Shown here piece after piece: positions 33,790-45,338 of a stretch of DNA of 64,000 nucleotides. Under the pieces are notes generated by a model. That model was not told the DNA's origin. It saw only the letters and a list, made by a program, of their open reading frames with translations, and did not search any database. Source of the stretch: Arctopsyche grandis. Taxonomy: Eukaryota > Arthropoda > Insecta > Trichoptera > Hydropsychidae. Positions within the stretch are counted from its first letter, which is position 1. The number at the start of each line of letters is the position of its first letter. The stretch lies in the NCBI RefSeq assembly GCF_051622035.1, contig NC_135360.1, positions 10,158,001-10,222,000 of the forward strand. Direction: 5' to 3'. The translations under genes and the position numbers were made by a program.

Positions 33790-36420
33790 TTTCAATTTCA
33801 GATCAAGAGGCTACGGAGGCGTCTGTAGTAGCCCTAACACTTGCATCTGTGTGTTGTCTTTAATAAATAATCAATTTTTTGTTTGTTTCATACTTCGCAG
33901 GGATTCGAAACTGTTTTCCAAACAGGAAGCGGCTTCTAAATTCTGGAATATTGAATGAAAAACACTCCTTTACCCCAACTTCAAATAAAAGAGTAATTTT
34001 TTAAATTTAATTATTCCATATTGATACTTGCAAGCTAGATAGATAGATAGCCACTACATACGCATTATATGTACGTACTCAATATATAGCTCAAGTTTGA
34101 CTATTGATTGAGAAACTGAGAGTTCCGATCGATTGCCCACAAGATTAAATTATCTAAAAATATATTACATATTAAACGACTACATATAGAAAACCAATGA
34201 TTATTAAAACATAATGGATAACAATAAAATATGTAGAAGAAAAACCAGGTTTTTCACCAATAACGAAAAGTGGTAATTACGAAGGTTTATATTTATAATA
34301 TAATATTTCAACGATCATTTCCTTAAATTTCATTCAATTCCGTCGAAAAGAGTCTTAAAATAGAAATGCTACTTTAAATACGGATAAGAATTGTTGAACG
34401 CTCCATTTTATTTACAAGGTGATTTATATAACACGACATTTAAAAAAAAAAACGATCCTATAAATATAAATTTATTTAATATTTAACATTTGAATGGCTT
34501 CTAAAATAAAATTGTTTTCAAGTTTCGATGAATTCAATTATAACGAATACAACGATATTCATTTGTTTATTTTTATTCAAACTCATAAACACTATTCGAT
34601 TATTTTTGTTTATGACATAGCTTCGTTTAAATGTACAAACGAATTTTGACAGCTTTAATTTAACGGAAGAGAAAGAAATTTAAAAATGAAGATTCATTCA
34701 ATCATCACTCAACAAATTGATAGATTTGGGCGTAACCCAGTTCGAAATTGAGTCGAAAAGTTCTTGTATAATATATGTCTGTTTGTTTAATACCCTTCCG
34801 GGATCATGATGAATCCATTCTGATACAATATGCTTTGCTTGAAGTAATATATGTATAATTCTGGACAAACATATACGCACACATTTAAAATGGTATATAC
34901 GCACATATACATATTATATTTACAAAATATACATGTAGATAAAGCGTGTTGTTGGGTGTTACGTAGTCCAAAAAAGCTAGAAAAAGCAAGCAAAAAGCAA
35001 GAAAAGCTCTCTGATGTTGTACGAGCTTTAAGGCGATTCGAAACGGCGAAGCTTGTATTATACCTATAATATTACATAAACGAATTACAAAAGAGAAGTG
35101 TGGGTGAACGTTTTCAACGTAAGTATGTATCCTTGGTTATATAATACTTCAAAACTTTTCAAGAAAAGTATGTACATACATAAGATATTTTAGGAATTGC
35201 TTTGTTTTTATAGTACTCTTTCCACGTACATACATAAGATCAGAATGAATGTACCTCAGCTTCTTTAATACAAAAGGAGATAATATTACATTCACATGAA
35301 TGTGATACTAGTGGGTCATACCTTGCATTGTCTTACTTCCTTTTATAAACCTAAATATATAACATTATTGGGTCAAACCTGGCATTGTCTTTGGTCCGTT
35401 TTGTTATGGGTGCAAGCTTATGTATGTTATATACATATGAACATAAACAATGAAAAAGAAATATATTCCAGTATGTATATTATGGAATCATCCGTCATGA
35501 TTCTATACTTCCCCCCACCCCCGCCTATATTTATCAATTTATCGGAAAAATAGCAGTTCCTTTTATGAAGGTAAATAAAACGCAAACTTTACAAATTGAA
35601 TCCGAAACCGATTCTTTCTACGATTTCATGTATTGTGTACGGGTGAACCTTTTAAGAGAAATATAATTATAAAAGCAATTGCGTGGGTAGAAATAATATA
35701 TTCTGCGCAGAAATATAGTATTTTCAGGTTGCGGGTAAATATTATTAAGAAGTAACGTTTGGTAGGTACATACATATATGTATGTATGTGTAAGGTTTCC
35801 AAGAATCATGATTATACATACATATGTATGTGTTGAGTGGTGTATGGTGGAAAATTCGCACGAGCGAAGAAAATTGTTGTATAATATAATGTAATAGAGC
35901 TAAGAAGTGAAAATAATCTTTCCACATACGAGAATAGTACAGTCATTTGTAGTTTGTATTATGCTCGCAGGACGAGGTCTCCCAGGACTCGTTCGTAATA
36001 ACATACGCACACGTGGAGCAAAAATTGCAAATCAAGGCTCGAAGAGATCGAGTTTCCACTGTTCGGCGAACGCGCGCACGTCATATATTATTTATTAAGC
36101 GGGAATTATTTGCGACGGAAAATTCTCAAATCGGAAAAAGAAATTACTATCCGACTGTTTCTTCCAGGAATCATTTCTGTCGGCCGGGGCAAATGAAAAG
36201 AGGCGTATTAGAGAAAATTGATCTCTTCGTGTGTGGTAATAACCGCGATGAAAATGACGCGTGTGAGTACCTACCTCCTACCGTACCATCCATATACGTT
36301 TATATGTAGTAATAATATTATCATTATACTTACATATATACTTTTACGTATGTATGTAATATATTTGAGTAAAAATTTCATTATAATGAAACACTAACTT
36401 TTTGTCACTGTTCTTATTGT
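33790..36420. other. Stretch without a supported gene
   Basis: Mostly A+T-rich. The part from about 35960 to 36270 has balanced composition and a 98-codon frame ending after a donor-like cgt/gtgagtacc, but I recognise no domain. A (GATA) run of four units lies at about 34036-34050. Confidence 0.35.
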
Positions 36421-36423
36421 ATA

Positions 36424-37034
36424 TGTTACACCGAATCCATGAAATTGTCTATTACAAGCATTCGGCAAGAGAATTGCCGAATGCATGAAAAATGCCAGCA
36501 CGTTGCCCAGTTCACGGATTCCGTAAATTCTTTGCCGAATGCGTGAACTGGACAGCGTGTTATATTATAACCAAGTGTCTAAGTGACAGCTGAATAAGGA
36601 TGTTTAATTTAGTTTAATTTACATATTATTATGTATAATATGACTACATACATATGTTTCACTGTTAAAATATTGATCAAAATGTATAAAAATGACATTA
36701 ATTTATGTATAAGTCATATGAGATGATCGAAATATATGTATGTACATAGTCATATTATACATAATAATATGTAAATTAAACTAAATTAAACATCCTCATT
36801 CAGCTGTCACTTTAGACACTTGTCCACGTTGTCCAGTTCTAAAAAACAATACAGGAGAGCTGCTGTCTATTTGCCGACTCCATGCTTTGAGCAGACAAAT
36901 TATTGGCGAATACTCGCATTCGCCAAAGAATTTACGGAATCCGTGAACTGGGCAACATGTTTGCATTTTTCACGCATTCGGCAATTCTCTTGCCGAATGC
37001 GTGTAAAAGACAATTGCACGGATACGGTGTAACA
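36424..37034. mobile_element. 611-base fold-back MITE with long inverted arms
   Basis: The ends tgttacaccgaatccatgaa and cacggatacggtgtaaca are inverted repeats. The arms continue inward with gcattcggcaagagaattgc, cccagttcacggattccgta, gtgacagctgaataaggatg, attaaactaaattaaacatc and onto the tattatgtataatatgac word, giving arms of over 200 bases around a short centre at about 36650-36740. The flanks are TATA on both sides, so a TA target duplication is possible. Arm 2 has an extra ~80-base segment. Confidence 0.8.
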
Positions 37035-37152
37035 TATATATGTAATTATTTATTTACATATTAGCCACTGTGACATAAAAGAATACTCTAACGCGTCACT
37101 GTGACCAGACATATGTACATATAAGCATAATATAAATACTATATATGAGAAA

Positions 37153-37446
37153 ATTAGCGAGACATCTATGTTATAAATAATACATTTTTGAAATCACGCT
37201 CAAATAGTGGTGACATAGTGGGTTGGATGGTTTTTGCCAATTTGATGGAGGAACCACTTCAACAATGAAAATAAATAAATTGGCAAACTCTGATAGGGAA
37301 CGATCGACTTACAAATATCCAAGTCAGATTAGCTACATTAAAGATTATACTCGGAATGAACTATTTTCAATTGCAGTCAGCTCACGGGATCGAACCCGGC
37401 TACCCCTTGGTGCTTAGTATCAACGCAACCACCGAGCCACACTACT
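37153..37446 (-). mobile_element. SINE family A copy
   Basis: On the minus strand: head gtggctcggtggttgcgttg, B box gggttcgatccc, then gactgcaattgaaaatag, gacttggatatttgtaagtc, gatcgttccctatcagagtt, gaagtggttcctccatcaaa and ccaacccactatgtcaccac. It ends with catagatgtctcgct. Near full length. Confidence 0.7.
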
Positions 37447-37457
37447 GTGGAATCAAC

Positions 37458-37639
37458 CAACCCCGACTCCTTTTTATTATTTTCTTTAATTAATAAAACT
37501 GTGTCAATTAAGTCTCTAATTTTATTACAGTCAATTTTGAATATAGTTATTATTTTTAGTACTAACAATTTTATACATTATCTTACTAAAATCTTTGAAG
37601 TTGGAGTCGGAGTCGGTAAACTTCGACTCCACAGCCCTG
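37458..37639. mobile_element. hAT-like element fragment (CAGGGCTGTGGAGTCG family)
   Basis: The right end cttcgactccacagccctg (to 37639) matches the right end of the element at 17357-18523. The interior (cgactcctttttattatttt, aattaataaaactgtgtcaa, gtctctaattttattac) also matches 39470-39860. The left terminal repeat is missing. Confidence 0.6.
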
Positions 37640-38275
37640 TATGTAAGTCTTAATTTTTTTTTTAAATCAGAAGTAAGCACAATTATTTAAAAAATATATA
37701 ACTCCCCCCCCCCCTTCCTTTTTTTCTTAAGGAATTAAAAAGCTATGAATAAATAAGCTACATACATATATTCCATTTTACTCACGAACCTTTTAAATGA
37801 CATATGTGACCAGGGCTGTGGCGTATGGGGGGGGGAGGTGGCGGATGACCCCAAGCGAAAGATTGAAGACGGCGCCAACACGCAAGTTGGTAATATCGGG
37901 AAAATTTTTGATATGGTAATATTTTTTGAAATGTTGATTATAATCTGAAATTTTGTAAGTAATGTTTATTTAAAATGCAGACGAGCGCTACAAGGAGGGG
38001 CGCTATTCGCCCTACCTTTTCACGAAAATGATAATATTCTTTTAATTGAATTTGAATTTTTTGTTGCTCATATTATATTAAATGAAACAAGGATAATTTT
38101 GATATTTTATTTAATAAACGTATTCAAAAATTTTGAATAAAATATGGGGGGGGGGGAGGGCAGTAGAATGCTTTTCCCCGGGCGCAAACTACCATCTGTA
38201 TGCGACATATCTTGGCTGATGAATAGGAATCGCGTATTTCCCATTCTACTGTTAATTTACTTATTTATTTATACT
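37640..38275. other. Stretch with homopolymer C and G runs
   Basis: A C run near 37706-37716 and G runs near 37829-37838 and 38146-38155 sit in A+T-rich DNA. cagggctgtgg at 37813 resembles a hAT end, but no matching partner end was found. No gene. Confidence 0.4.
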
Positions 38276-38276
38276 T

Positions 38277-38637
38277 GGGAAAGGCGGCATACCCGATGCA
38301 CCCAATTTTATATTTTCCCATGATGCCGTTATCGGGTTACCCCAGAGCGACATCTATGGTATTAAACTTGTACATATGTATGTATATAAATTTATAGATT
38401 ATAATTTTTTTAAATAATATTCGAACAGTTGTAACACAGTGGGTAGGCTTGTTTTTACTAACTTGAATGAGGAACCGTTTAAAAAATGAAATCAGATAAA
38501 TTGGCAAACTCTGATGGGAAACGATCGACTTGGAGTCACAAATATCCAAGTCTAACCAGCAGCACTACAGAACTCTTTTCAATCGAGTTCAATCCATGGG
38601 CATTAATGCAACCACCAAGCTACGCTTCTGGCTAATT
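38277..38637 (-). mobile_element. SINE family A, full length
   Basis: On the minus strand: head agccagaagcgtagcttggt, B box region attgaactcg, then agtgctgctggttagacttg, gactccaagtcgatcgtttc, ccatcagagtttgccaattt, ttaaacggttcctcattcaa and atgtacaagtttaataccat. It ends with agatgtcgctctggggtaac and gggaaaatataaaattgggt. About 361 bases. Confidence 0.75.
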
Positions 38638-38639
38638 TG

Positions 38640-39465
38640 TAGTATAAGAGCATGTTTTTTATTGAATTTTCACAAATATTTGTATAGAGATACATAGATA
38701 CACAATCAAGACTGTTTAAAAATTTAAAATATGATTTTTCCTAAGAGTAAATGTATTAATTGATTATAAATAATAAAAAATTGTAAGGTATTCTTTATTG
38801 TATTAAAGTATTGTTGAAATGTGGACCCATGAGCCACAGGTTGAGTGTGCCTGGTGTGGTTTGACAAATTCGACCCGTGTCCAATTGTCCGGAAAAGTAG
38901 TGCTCCACATGTACATATATCAAACGCTTTTCGGTACACATAAAGGTCGTGAAACTGAACGAGGTTTAGACCACTTTGAATTTGGGATGTGTGTGACCTT
39001 CTTGAAAGGTTTTGCACTATCGTGCACACACTGTGCGGTGATAATTTTTATTCTGTCGTAGCGGCCGTAGAACTGGCGGACGCAAAGCCTCCACGCAAAG
39101 CAAATGTTTGTCAAAACAAACCTATTATGTCGAAAAGACCCTCTCTTCCCCTCTATATTTTAATGTGGATATTATCATAATTTCATGGCCGACTCTCGTA
39201 TATTTTAAAGGAGGCAGATTCCAATTACTTTTATTTTTACTCGAGAGCTTAAATTCTTTGTACAAGGCTAAGAGCTTTATGTCTTCTTATTTTTATTTTT
39301 TGTTTGATTTTACATATAAAATCTTAAAGATTAATTTCAGAATGAAAAAATCATACATACTGTGGTTTCGTTTAACATAAATTTATACAGTGTTTACTTT
39401 CTGTATACGAAAACAGCGCACGTAAAGTACTGCTAATAAATAAAATAAAAATATACAATTTAAAT
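38640..39465. other. Stretch without a supported gene
   Basis: The part 38819-39120 has balanced composition and open frames of 80 and 101 codons on opposite strands, but no recognisable domain, so I do not call a gene. The rest is A+T-rich. Confidence 0.35.
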
Positions 39466-39469
39466 TAAA

Positions 39470-39860
39470 TCCAGTCGGAATCCTTTTTATTATTTTCTTA
39501 CATTAATAGTATTACGGAATGTGTCAAATAGAGTCTTCAATTTTATTGAAGTTAATCAACTAATAAAATAAAATTTAATAATGTCTGTGTAAAAATCATG
39601 AATATAAATCACATTACAAATAAAATCGTTGAATTGCATGCATTTAGATGTGTTGTGGCTAAAACCAATTGTTTCCTCCGTTACCTCATACTTTTATTTA
39701 TTAAATTGATTAGTTTGTTTTTAATTTATACCTTATTTTATTATACATATTTCAATAACTTTTTTTAATTTTGTGGATTTTGAAAATACTTACAATTTTA
39801 TACGTTGGCAAGAAAGTCGATGTTACTAAAAACGTTCAAGTTGAAGTCGGAGCTCTGGTT
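39470..39860. mobile_element. Second hAT-like fragment of the same family
   Basis: ccagtcggaatcctttttat, tattttcttacattaatagt, gtgtcaaatagagtcttcaa and the right part acaattttatacgttgg, gttgaagtcggagctctgg correspond to 37458-37639, with about 200 extra bases in the middle. The terminal repeat is eroded. Confidence 0.5.
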
Positions 39861-40399
39861 AAATCATGTAAATACATTTGTTTCTAGCTTTTTTATTGTT
39901 TTAAAATCCAATCAGTCTTTGACGTAAATCTGACGTTTGAATCCAAGTTGATACGCCACTTTTTAAAAGTGAAGGCGAAATTCGAATAATTAATTAGACA
40001 AGGACATATCAAGAAAGATTTGTGTTGTTTGAACAAACAAAATGATTAAAACTTTTCGATGCTCAAACACATTATATAAACTGACTATAAAAAGAAAATG
40101 GCTAACGAGAAGTAAATAAAACGAAGATTCATCGTATATAGGATAAAATAAACCAACAAGGTTCGATTGTACATATGTACATACGAGTATACGTACGTAT
40201 AAAAAGTCAACATACTTAAGTTCACTGTTTGTACGCCATACCATAATGTGGTACAAGCACACACGCCCTTTTCGAATTAGAAACCCTTCAATTATAATAT
40301 ATGACTTTTGAAAATTTAAAATTAGGCTAATGGGAAACGCAGTGTTAATGAATGGGATAGGTTTTGGGATTAAGTATCGTAAAACGATACGGACAGGGC
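39861..40399. other. Stretch without a supported gene
   Basis: The reverse frame 39990-40532 (180 codons) is the longest open frame in the upstream region, but it has no motif, is rich in I/L/F/Y from A+T-rich DNA, and runs on into the GC-rich island. I do not call it a gene. Confidence 0.35.
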
Positions 40400-40910
40400 G
40401 TGTTATTAATGCGTGGGCAGCCACGATCCGTAGGGGCGGCGAAGGAGATCCGTGAATATTTAATGGCGCCCCCGAGGGGAACGAGTGGAGGGGGGGGGGC
40501 ACAGGGCTTCGCCCCCTCGATGCACGTTGCACGCCGGCGCGTGCATAATTAAATTTTACGAAAAACTCCCATCATCCGGCCACAAAGAGAGGGTCCGCGT
40601 GTCCGTCTGTCGACCTGCTGGCCGGCCACCATCAATCAATACGGGAAAAACGGACAGACCGACCCTCAGGATTCGGGGAGCCCCCTCTTCTCTTCCTTAT
40701 CCTCACCCCCCCCCCCACTATGATCCCCCTTTTATAAGTATCTCATCGATTTCGGTCGAAATGCACGCTAAATACTGCAGCGACACAATCGTAGTTCGTC
40801 ATCAAATGTTGGGGGTACATTATGGAACTCTCTTCCTTTCCCCTCCCCCTCCCTCCCCCCGCCCACCTACTCCCCTGCTACGTATATGGGATTTGTCGAC
40901 TTCAATGGGA
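40400..40910. promoter_or_regulatory. GC-rich island, possible promoter or noncoding exon
   Basis: CG-rich segments (ggcgcccccgaggggaacga, gttgcacgccggcgcgtgca), a G run near 40490-40499, C-rich runs (40705-40718, 40840-40865) and A+T-rich flanks. No coding signal. Confidence 0.3.
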
Positions 40911-41056
40911 CTTCTGAGGAAGCTTCGGCGTAGCTTTTGGACAGAATGTGTTTGTTTCATTGAGTCGTAAAGTTTTATTCGGGGTGAAACCTACGAAATC
41001 CTCTTAAGTTTTGTATACGAAATCGGCGATGAGGAGAATCGCGTGAGTTTGATTAT

Positions 41057-41172
41057 AATTGGGAATTTACTACGTAATTCCCAATTTAAATCTTCGAATT
41101 TTACTCCACGTTTGAATTGAATATCAATATACTATAGGTACATATTTTGATATTCAATTCAAACGTGGAGTA
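41057..41172. repeat. Two adjacent perfect hairpins
   Basis: Arms of 11 bases (aattgggaatt, 41057-41067, with 41076-41086) are followed by arms of 26 bases (41102-41127 with 41147-41172; starts tactccacgtttgaattg) around a 19-base loop. Both are perfect. The second is long enough to extrude or to form a stable RNA hairpin if transcribed. Confidence 0.9.
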
Positions 41173-41310
41173 TTTTCAGAATCTGATTTGAGACGAAGAG
41201 ATCTATGAAGTGGTTTATGGAGGTATTTGTTGACTTTTAGTTCATTATAATAATGTATTATAATACATGTAACTTTATTTTTAAGTTTACGTGATCGAGT
41301 AAGAGGCAGA

Positions 41311-41420
41311 TTTTTTCAGAAGACAACTGGAAATCATTAAAAAAATATCTTCCCGTTATAGACGATTTTTTCAGAAGACAACTGGAAATCATTAAAAAAA
41401 TATCTTCCCGTTATAGACGA
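41311..41420 (+). repeat. Perfect tandem duplication of 55 bases
   Basis: 41311-41365 and 41366-41420 are identical (ttttttcagaagacaactgg ... cttcccgttatagacga). Identity over 55 bases implies a recent duplication or an assembly duplication. Confidence 0.95.
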
Positions 41421-42590
41421 TTTTTATTAGTACATACCTATCAATATTAAAGGTTTCCCTTGTAATATATTTTTTTTTATGAACATACATTGTATTTATT
41501 GATTACAAAAAATATGGTATTGTGTTTGATATTGTTCATAATAAAATAACAATTTGTAAATATTTATGTTATCGAAGTAAACAATAGAGATACAATATTT
41601 TTCATTAAAAGTATTTCGTAATACATAAGAAATGTTACAGAAGACGAATTTGGTGTATAAGAACGAGAGTGGGACACTTTCCTGACCCAAATTTAACAAT
41701 ATGTTGACATTCGCCTGGAGCCGCTAGTGATACAGGAAAAGCTCTACGGAAAGCATACAGAAGAAAAAAAAATAAAACTCCGTCCCATATACGATATACG
41801 ATGACTATAAAGAAAATTACCATAAATATTTATTTACAGTTTGTATATGTAGGCATGTATGTACATACAAGCAAAAATATATTTCGCATTACGAACTGCA
41901 GATGATTGAGCTTTCGCATACGTGCGCGGGGAAGAAGACGACGACGATCTATAAACGAGGAAAATTGCATGAAAGCTCATACGTTGTGTATATATATATA
42001 TGTGTATATATTTTAGATATATGTATGTATGTGATACGGTCGGGTGTGGGTGGGTACGAGGGAGACTTATGTATGGCGTAGAAATGTGGAGATCAACAAA
42101 TTGATATATATTCAACGTCGAGAAAAACAATGAACCCTGCGTCGGAAAAGTCGGCGGGCGGGAAGGGAAAAACTAGAAAATCTGAAATAGCTACACATGG
42201 GACGCGCAAAGAATAAGAAAATAGGAATGAATGTATGAAACCCGGAATTTCGGAGCGAATGCAATAACCATGACATAATATCATATACGACGACGCGCAC
42301 GCTCGAATTTTCCGATGGGAAATTCGATTTTAAATATATGTACGTATGTAGGCACGTCGCGCGGATATAACATATGGCGGAAAATTATCGATCGCGCGCA
42401 ACTCGTAAATTCTAAATTTTAATCGTGCTCTTTTTCAACGCCCCTTTTTATGTAATTCGAGTTTCAGTTTCAATCGGGAACGGAATCGAATGTAAACAGA
42501 TCGTGAGCTAGGGCGGGAAGGATTCAGTTTTAAAAAGTTGTAGTACGTATAGTGCGTTCGCGTGTTTGCAGGCATTGAAAATAAACAAAA
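41421..42590. other. Stretch without a supported gene
   Basis: A+T-rich up to about 41850, then a mixed region with CG-rich words (42120-42440) but no conserved ORF. A (TATATG) run lies at 41988-42030. Confidence 0.35.
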
Positions 42591-42594
42591 ACAA

Positions 42595-43300
42595 ACCGAA
42601 GCGATGTTGTAATGGTGGTGGTGGTGGTGGTGGTACTCGACAACAATGAAAATAAATAAAATAGTGAAATGATGAGTGGATGGATGATGGTGGCGGTGGT
42701 GGGAGCGATGTGGTGGAGTGGAGTGGAGTGGAGCGGTGTGTGGAGTGGTGTTGTCTGTGGTGTGGGGTGGGTGGGGTGGGGGTGTATGTAAATATATTGT
42801 AAGGTAAGATTGACGTACCGAGTGTGTAGTCGTGTGTGTCGGTCACTGGCGGTAGCAGTGGAGCGTCAGTGACAGCGGTCAGCGGTCAGCCGGAGCGCGG
42901 GCTGAGCGGGGTGCGGCGGGGGTAGCGGGGGTGCGGGCGGGGCGGGTGCTCTCAGAAGTCGCAGTCGCAGTCGCAGCCGAAGTCGCAGTGGGTGTCCAAG
43001 TCGAAGTCAAAGTCGAAGTCGGGGGGCCGGGCGCTGGGCGCTGCGCCCCGCGCGCCATGCCGGCCGCTCGCGTGTTGCCGGGGCCACCGCGCCACCGCCA
43101 CTAACCGGCCCGCAAGCACACCGCTTGAGCCAAAGGGGTCACCATGCGACCCCACGCCCCCGACGGGACTCGTTGCACTTCCGCATCCTGCTTCTCGCTG
43201 CGCCCGCTGCTGTCTCTTCACTTCCCGATTCGTACACCCGTCTGGAACGACTCGCGAATGTTTATGGACGCTACTTTTTTGCATGACTTACTTTGTATAG
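42595..43300. promoter_or_regulatory. GC-rich island with (GGT)n, GTGGA minisatellite and hexamer array
   Basis: (GGT)n at 42613-42634, a GGAGT/GTGGA-type minisatellite at 42700-42780, a very G-rich block at 42880-42955, and an imperfect hexamer array of cagtcg/aagtcg words at 42959-43020. CG-rich DNA follows to 43250. On the minus strand cactcg/gtacgtcaa near 42820 could be a first-exon donor. The D/F/C repeats or S/K repeats in the two reading directions come from the hexamer and are not evidence of a protein. Confidence 0.35.
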
Positions 43301-44215
43301 GTAGATTCGACGCTCGTAACTCGGTGGGTGGATTTAAATTTGAAACCAATTAGAAGGATATTTTTCGAATAAGAATCTGAGTACGATGATTCGGTTGTAA
43401 GAAAACTGTTTGGTGAAGACGCCGAAACAACCGCTGGCTAGAGCTGAACTACATATTTATTCTGATTTAAAGCACAGACATACTGAATCGTACGGCATGG
43501 ATGGGAAGGGCGTTTCTTTAGGTCATTTTTAATGCGTGCGATTTTATTATTTCGACTAAATTTCTTCAAATATGGGAATCACCGCTATCAAACCTATGTC
43601 AATATAAGGATAAAATGTCAGCGACAGTACTACAGGGAGTTATTTTTGGGAAATTCGCCACGGCATAAACAAAGCATTGCCTAGGTACGCACATACATAT
43701 GTAGGTGAAGAAGTCGAAACAACCACTGGATAAAGCTGAACTATTTATTCTGATTTAAAGCAAAGACACACTGAATCGTACGGCATGGATGGGAAGGGCG
43801 TTTCTTCAGGTCGTTTTTAATCCGTACGATCTTATTATTTCAAAGATATTTTTTCAAGTATGGGAATCACTGTTATCAAACCTATGTAAATACAGGGATA
43901 AAATATTACCGAAAATAATACAGGAGGTTAGTTGTACGACATAGATGTGCTCGTGGTTTCCAGCTGGGTAGGGCGTTTCTTCAGGTCCTTGTTAATCGTA
44001 CGATCTTATTATTTCGACTACATTTCTTCAAATATGGGAATCAACGTTATCAAACCCATGTCATTACAAGGATAAAATATCACCGAAAATGATGCAGGGG
44101 GTTAGTTTTGGGAATATCGCGACGGCCAAAACTAAGCATGCCGATGTACGTATGATACATGGGTGAAGAAGCTGAAAAAACCGCTGGTTAGAGTTGAACT
44201 ATTTATTCTGATTTA

Positions 44216-44260
44216 GTGTTCATAGTAAGCGCGACAAACTGTCGCGCTTACTATGAACAC
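44216..44260. repeat. Perfect 21-base hairpin with 3-base loop
   Basis: 44216-44236 (gtgttcatagtaagcgcgaca) is the exact inverse of 44240-44260, with loop aac. It lies inside one unit of the 43.4-45.65 kb array, and the words tatgaac and gcgaca recur just downstream, so it may be the end structure of a small element. Confidence 0.9.
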
Positions 44261-45297
44261 TATTAGACATTAGTATGAACAGCGACACTTCTGCGACATT
44301 GTCGAGACTATGAACTAGGCCTTAAGGTGCAAACACACTGAATGACACGGCACTGATGTGCTCGTGGTTTCCAGCTGGAAAGGGCGTTTCTTCAGGTCAC
44401 TTTTAATTCATAAGATCTTATTATTTACACTACATTTCTTCAAATATGGGATTCACCGTTATCGATCACTGTCAAGCAAGGATGAATACAAGGATAAAAT
44501 ACCACCAAAAACACTCCAGCGGTGATTTTTGGAACTGTACCATGTAAATGGGCCAGGGGTGCTGCATTTTTTTCGCATATTTAAAAGTATCTAAAAAAAA
44601 CACGTTCCACGTCCCACTCAGTGTGTTTTCGCCCTTATTGACTGACGTATTCGCTACTGACTTGAATGTGACGCAAAGTGAACGACTGTTGTATGTTCAC
44701 TTTTTGGAAAACTTTGCTGATTGATACATTTGTTCATGTTTGAGTTTCTTAAAAACTTTTTGTATAATATAAAAATATTCAGCAAAAGGTTACATAGATA
44801 TTATCTAATTAGACAAAAATTTAAGTACATACTAAGGAAATTGACCCGACATTTTTTTTTAATTAGAATCGTTTTCATGTAAGAATCTGAAGCTTTTCCA
44901 GAGCTTATAGAACTTATAGAATTTTTTTAATTTAAAAAATACTCTGGAGAGGTTATAGTTATAAAAATACATAGTTATCAAGAACTGTTTTGATATTGTG
45001 AGCGGCTCGAATGTGTGTAGGTGAAGATGTTGAAAATCGCTAGAGATGATGCTCGTTGCTGTTCGCGAGCGTTGTATCGAACTGAACTATTTTGCACTTC
45101 CGTGTCTTGATTTTTGTGCTTCTCAGTTTAATGCAGCGCAAAGTAGAAAACCTAATACAGTTGTTCGTATTGAATCAGGTTCAATCAAACTTCTTCAGAA
45201 CTTTTTTTTGTATAAAAAAGATTCATTAGCTAGATCGTAGTTGTATGTGTCGATTGAAATTTTAACAAATATTCAAAGTCTGCTTTTTTAAATAGTG

Positions 45298-45338
45298 ATT
45301 AAAACAGTTCTTAAAAATGATTTAAGAACTGTTTTAAT
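45298..45338. repeat. Perfect 18-base hairpin
   Basis: 45298-45315 (attaaaacagttcttaaa) pairs exactly with 45321-45338 around loop aatga, at the boundary between two units of the array. Confidence 0.9.

Noticed and set aside
36013..36309. 98-codon frame ending near a gtgagt donor
   Set aside because: Balanced composition made it tempting, but no domain or acceptor partner was found.
37813..38175. A second full hAT element starting cagggctgtgg at 37813
   Set aside because: No matching inverted end or 8-base duplication was found. The G runs near both sides are not a terminal repeat.
38819..39061. 80-codon frame with several Cys and His
   Set aside because: No zinc-finger spacing; an antisense frame of 101 codons covers the same DNA; no support as a gene.
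39990..40532. 180-codon reverse frame
   Set aside because: No motif, typical I/L/F/Y-rich A+T translation, crosses from A+T-rich DNA into a GC-rich island.
42508..43300. Frames with poly-P, poly-(DF) or poly-(SK)
   Set aside because: Produced by (GGT)n, GTGGA minisatellite and hexamer repeats; repeated in several frames with no unique domain.
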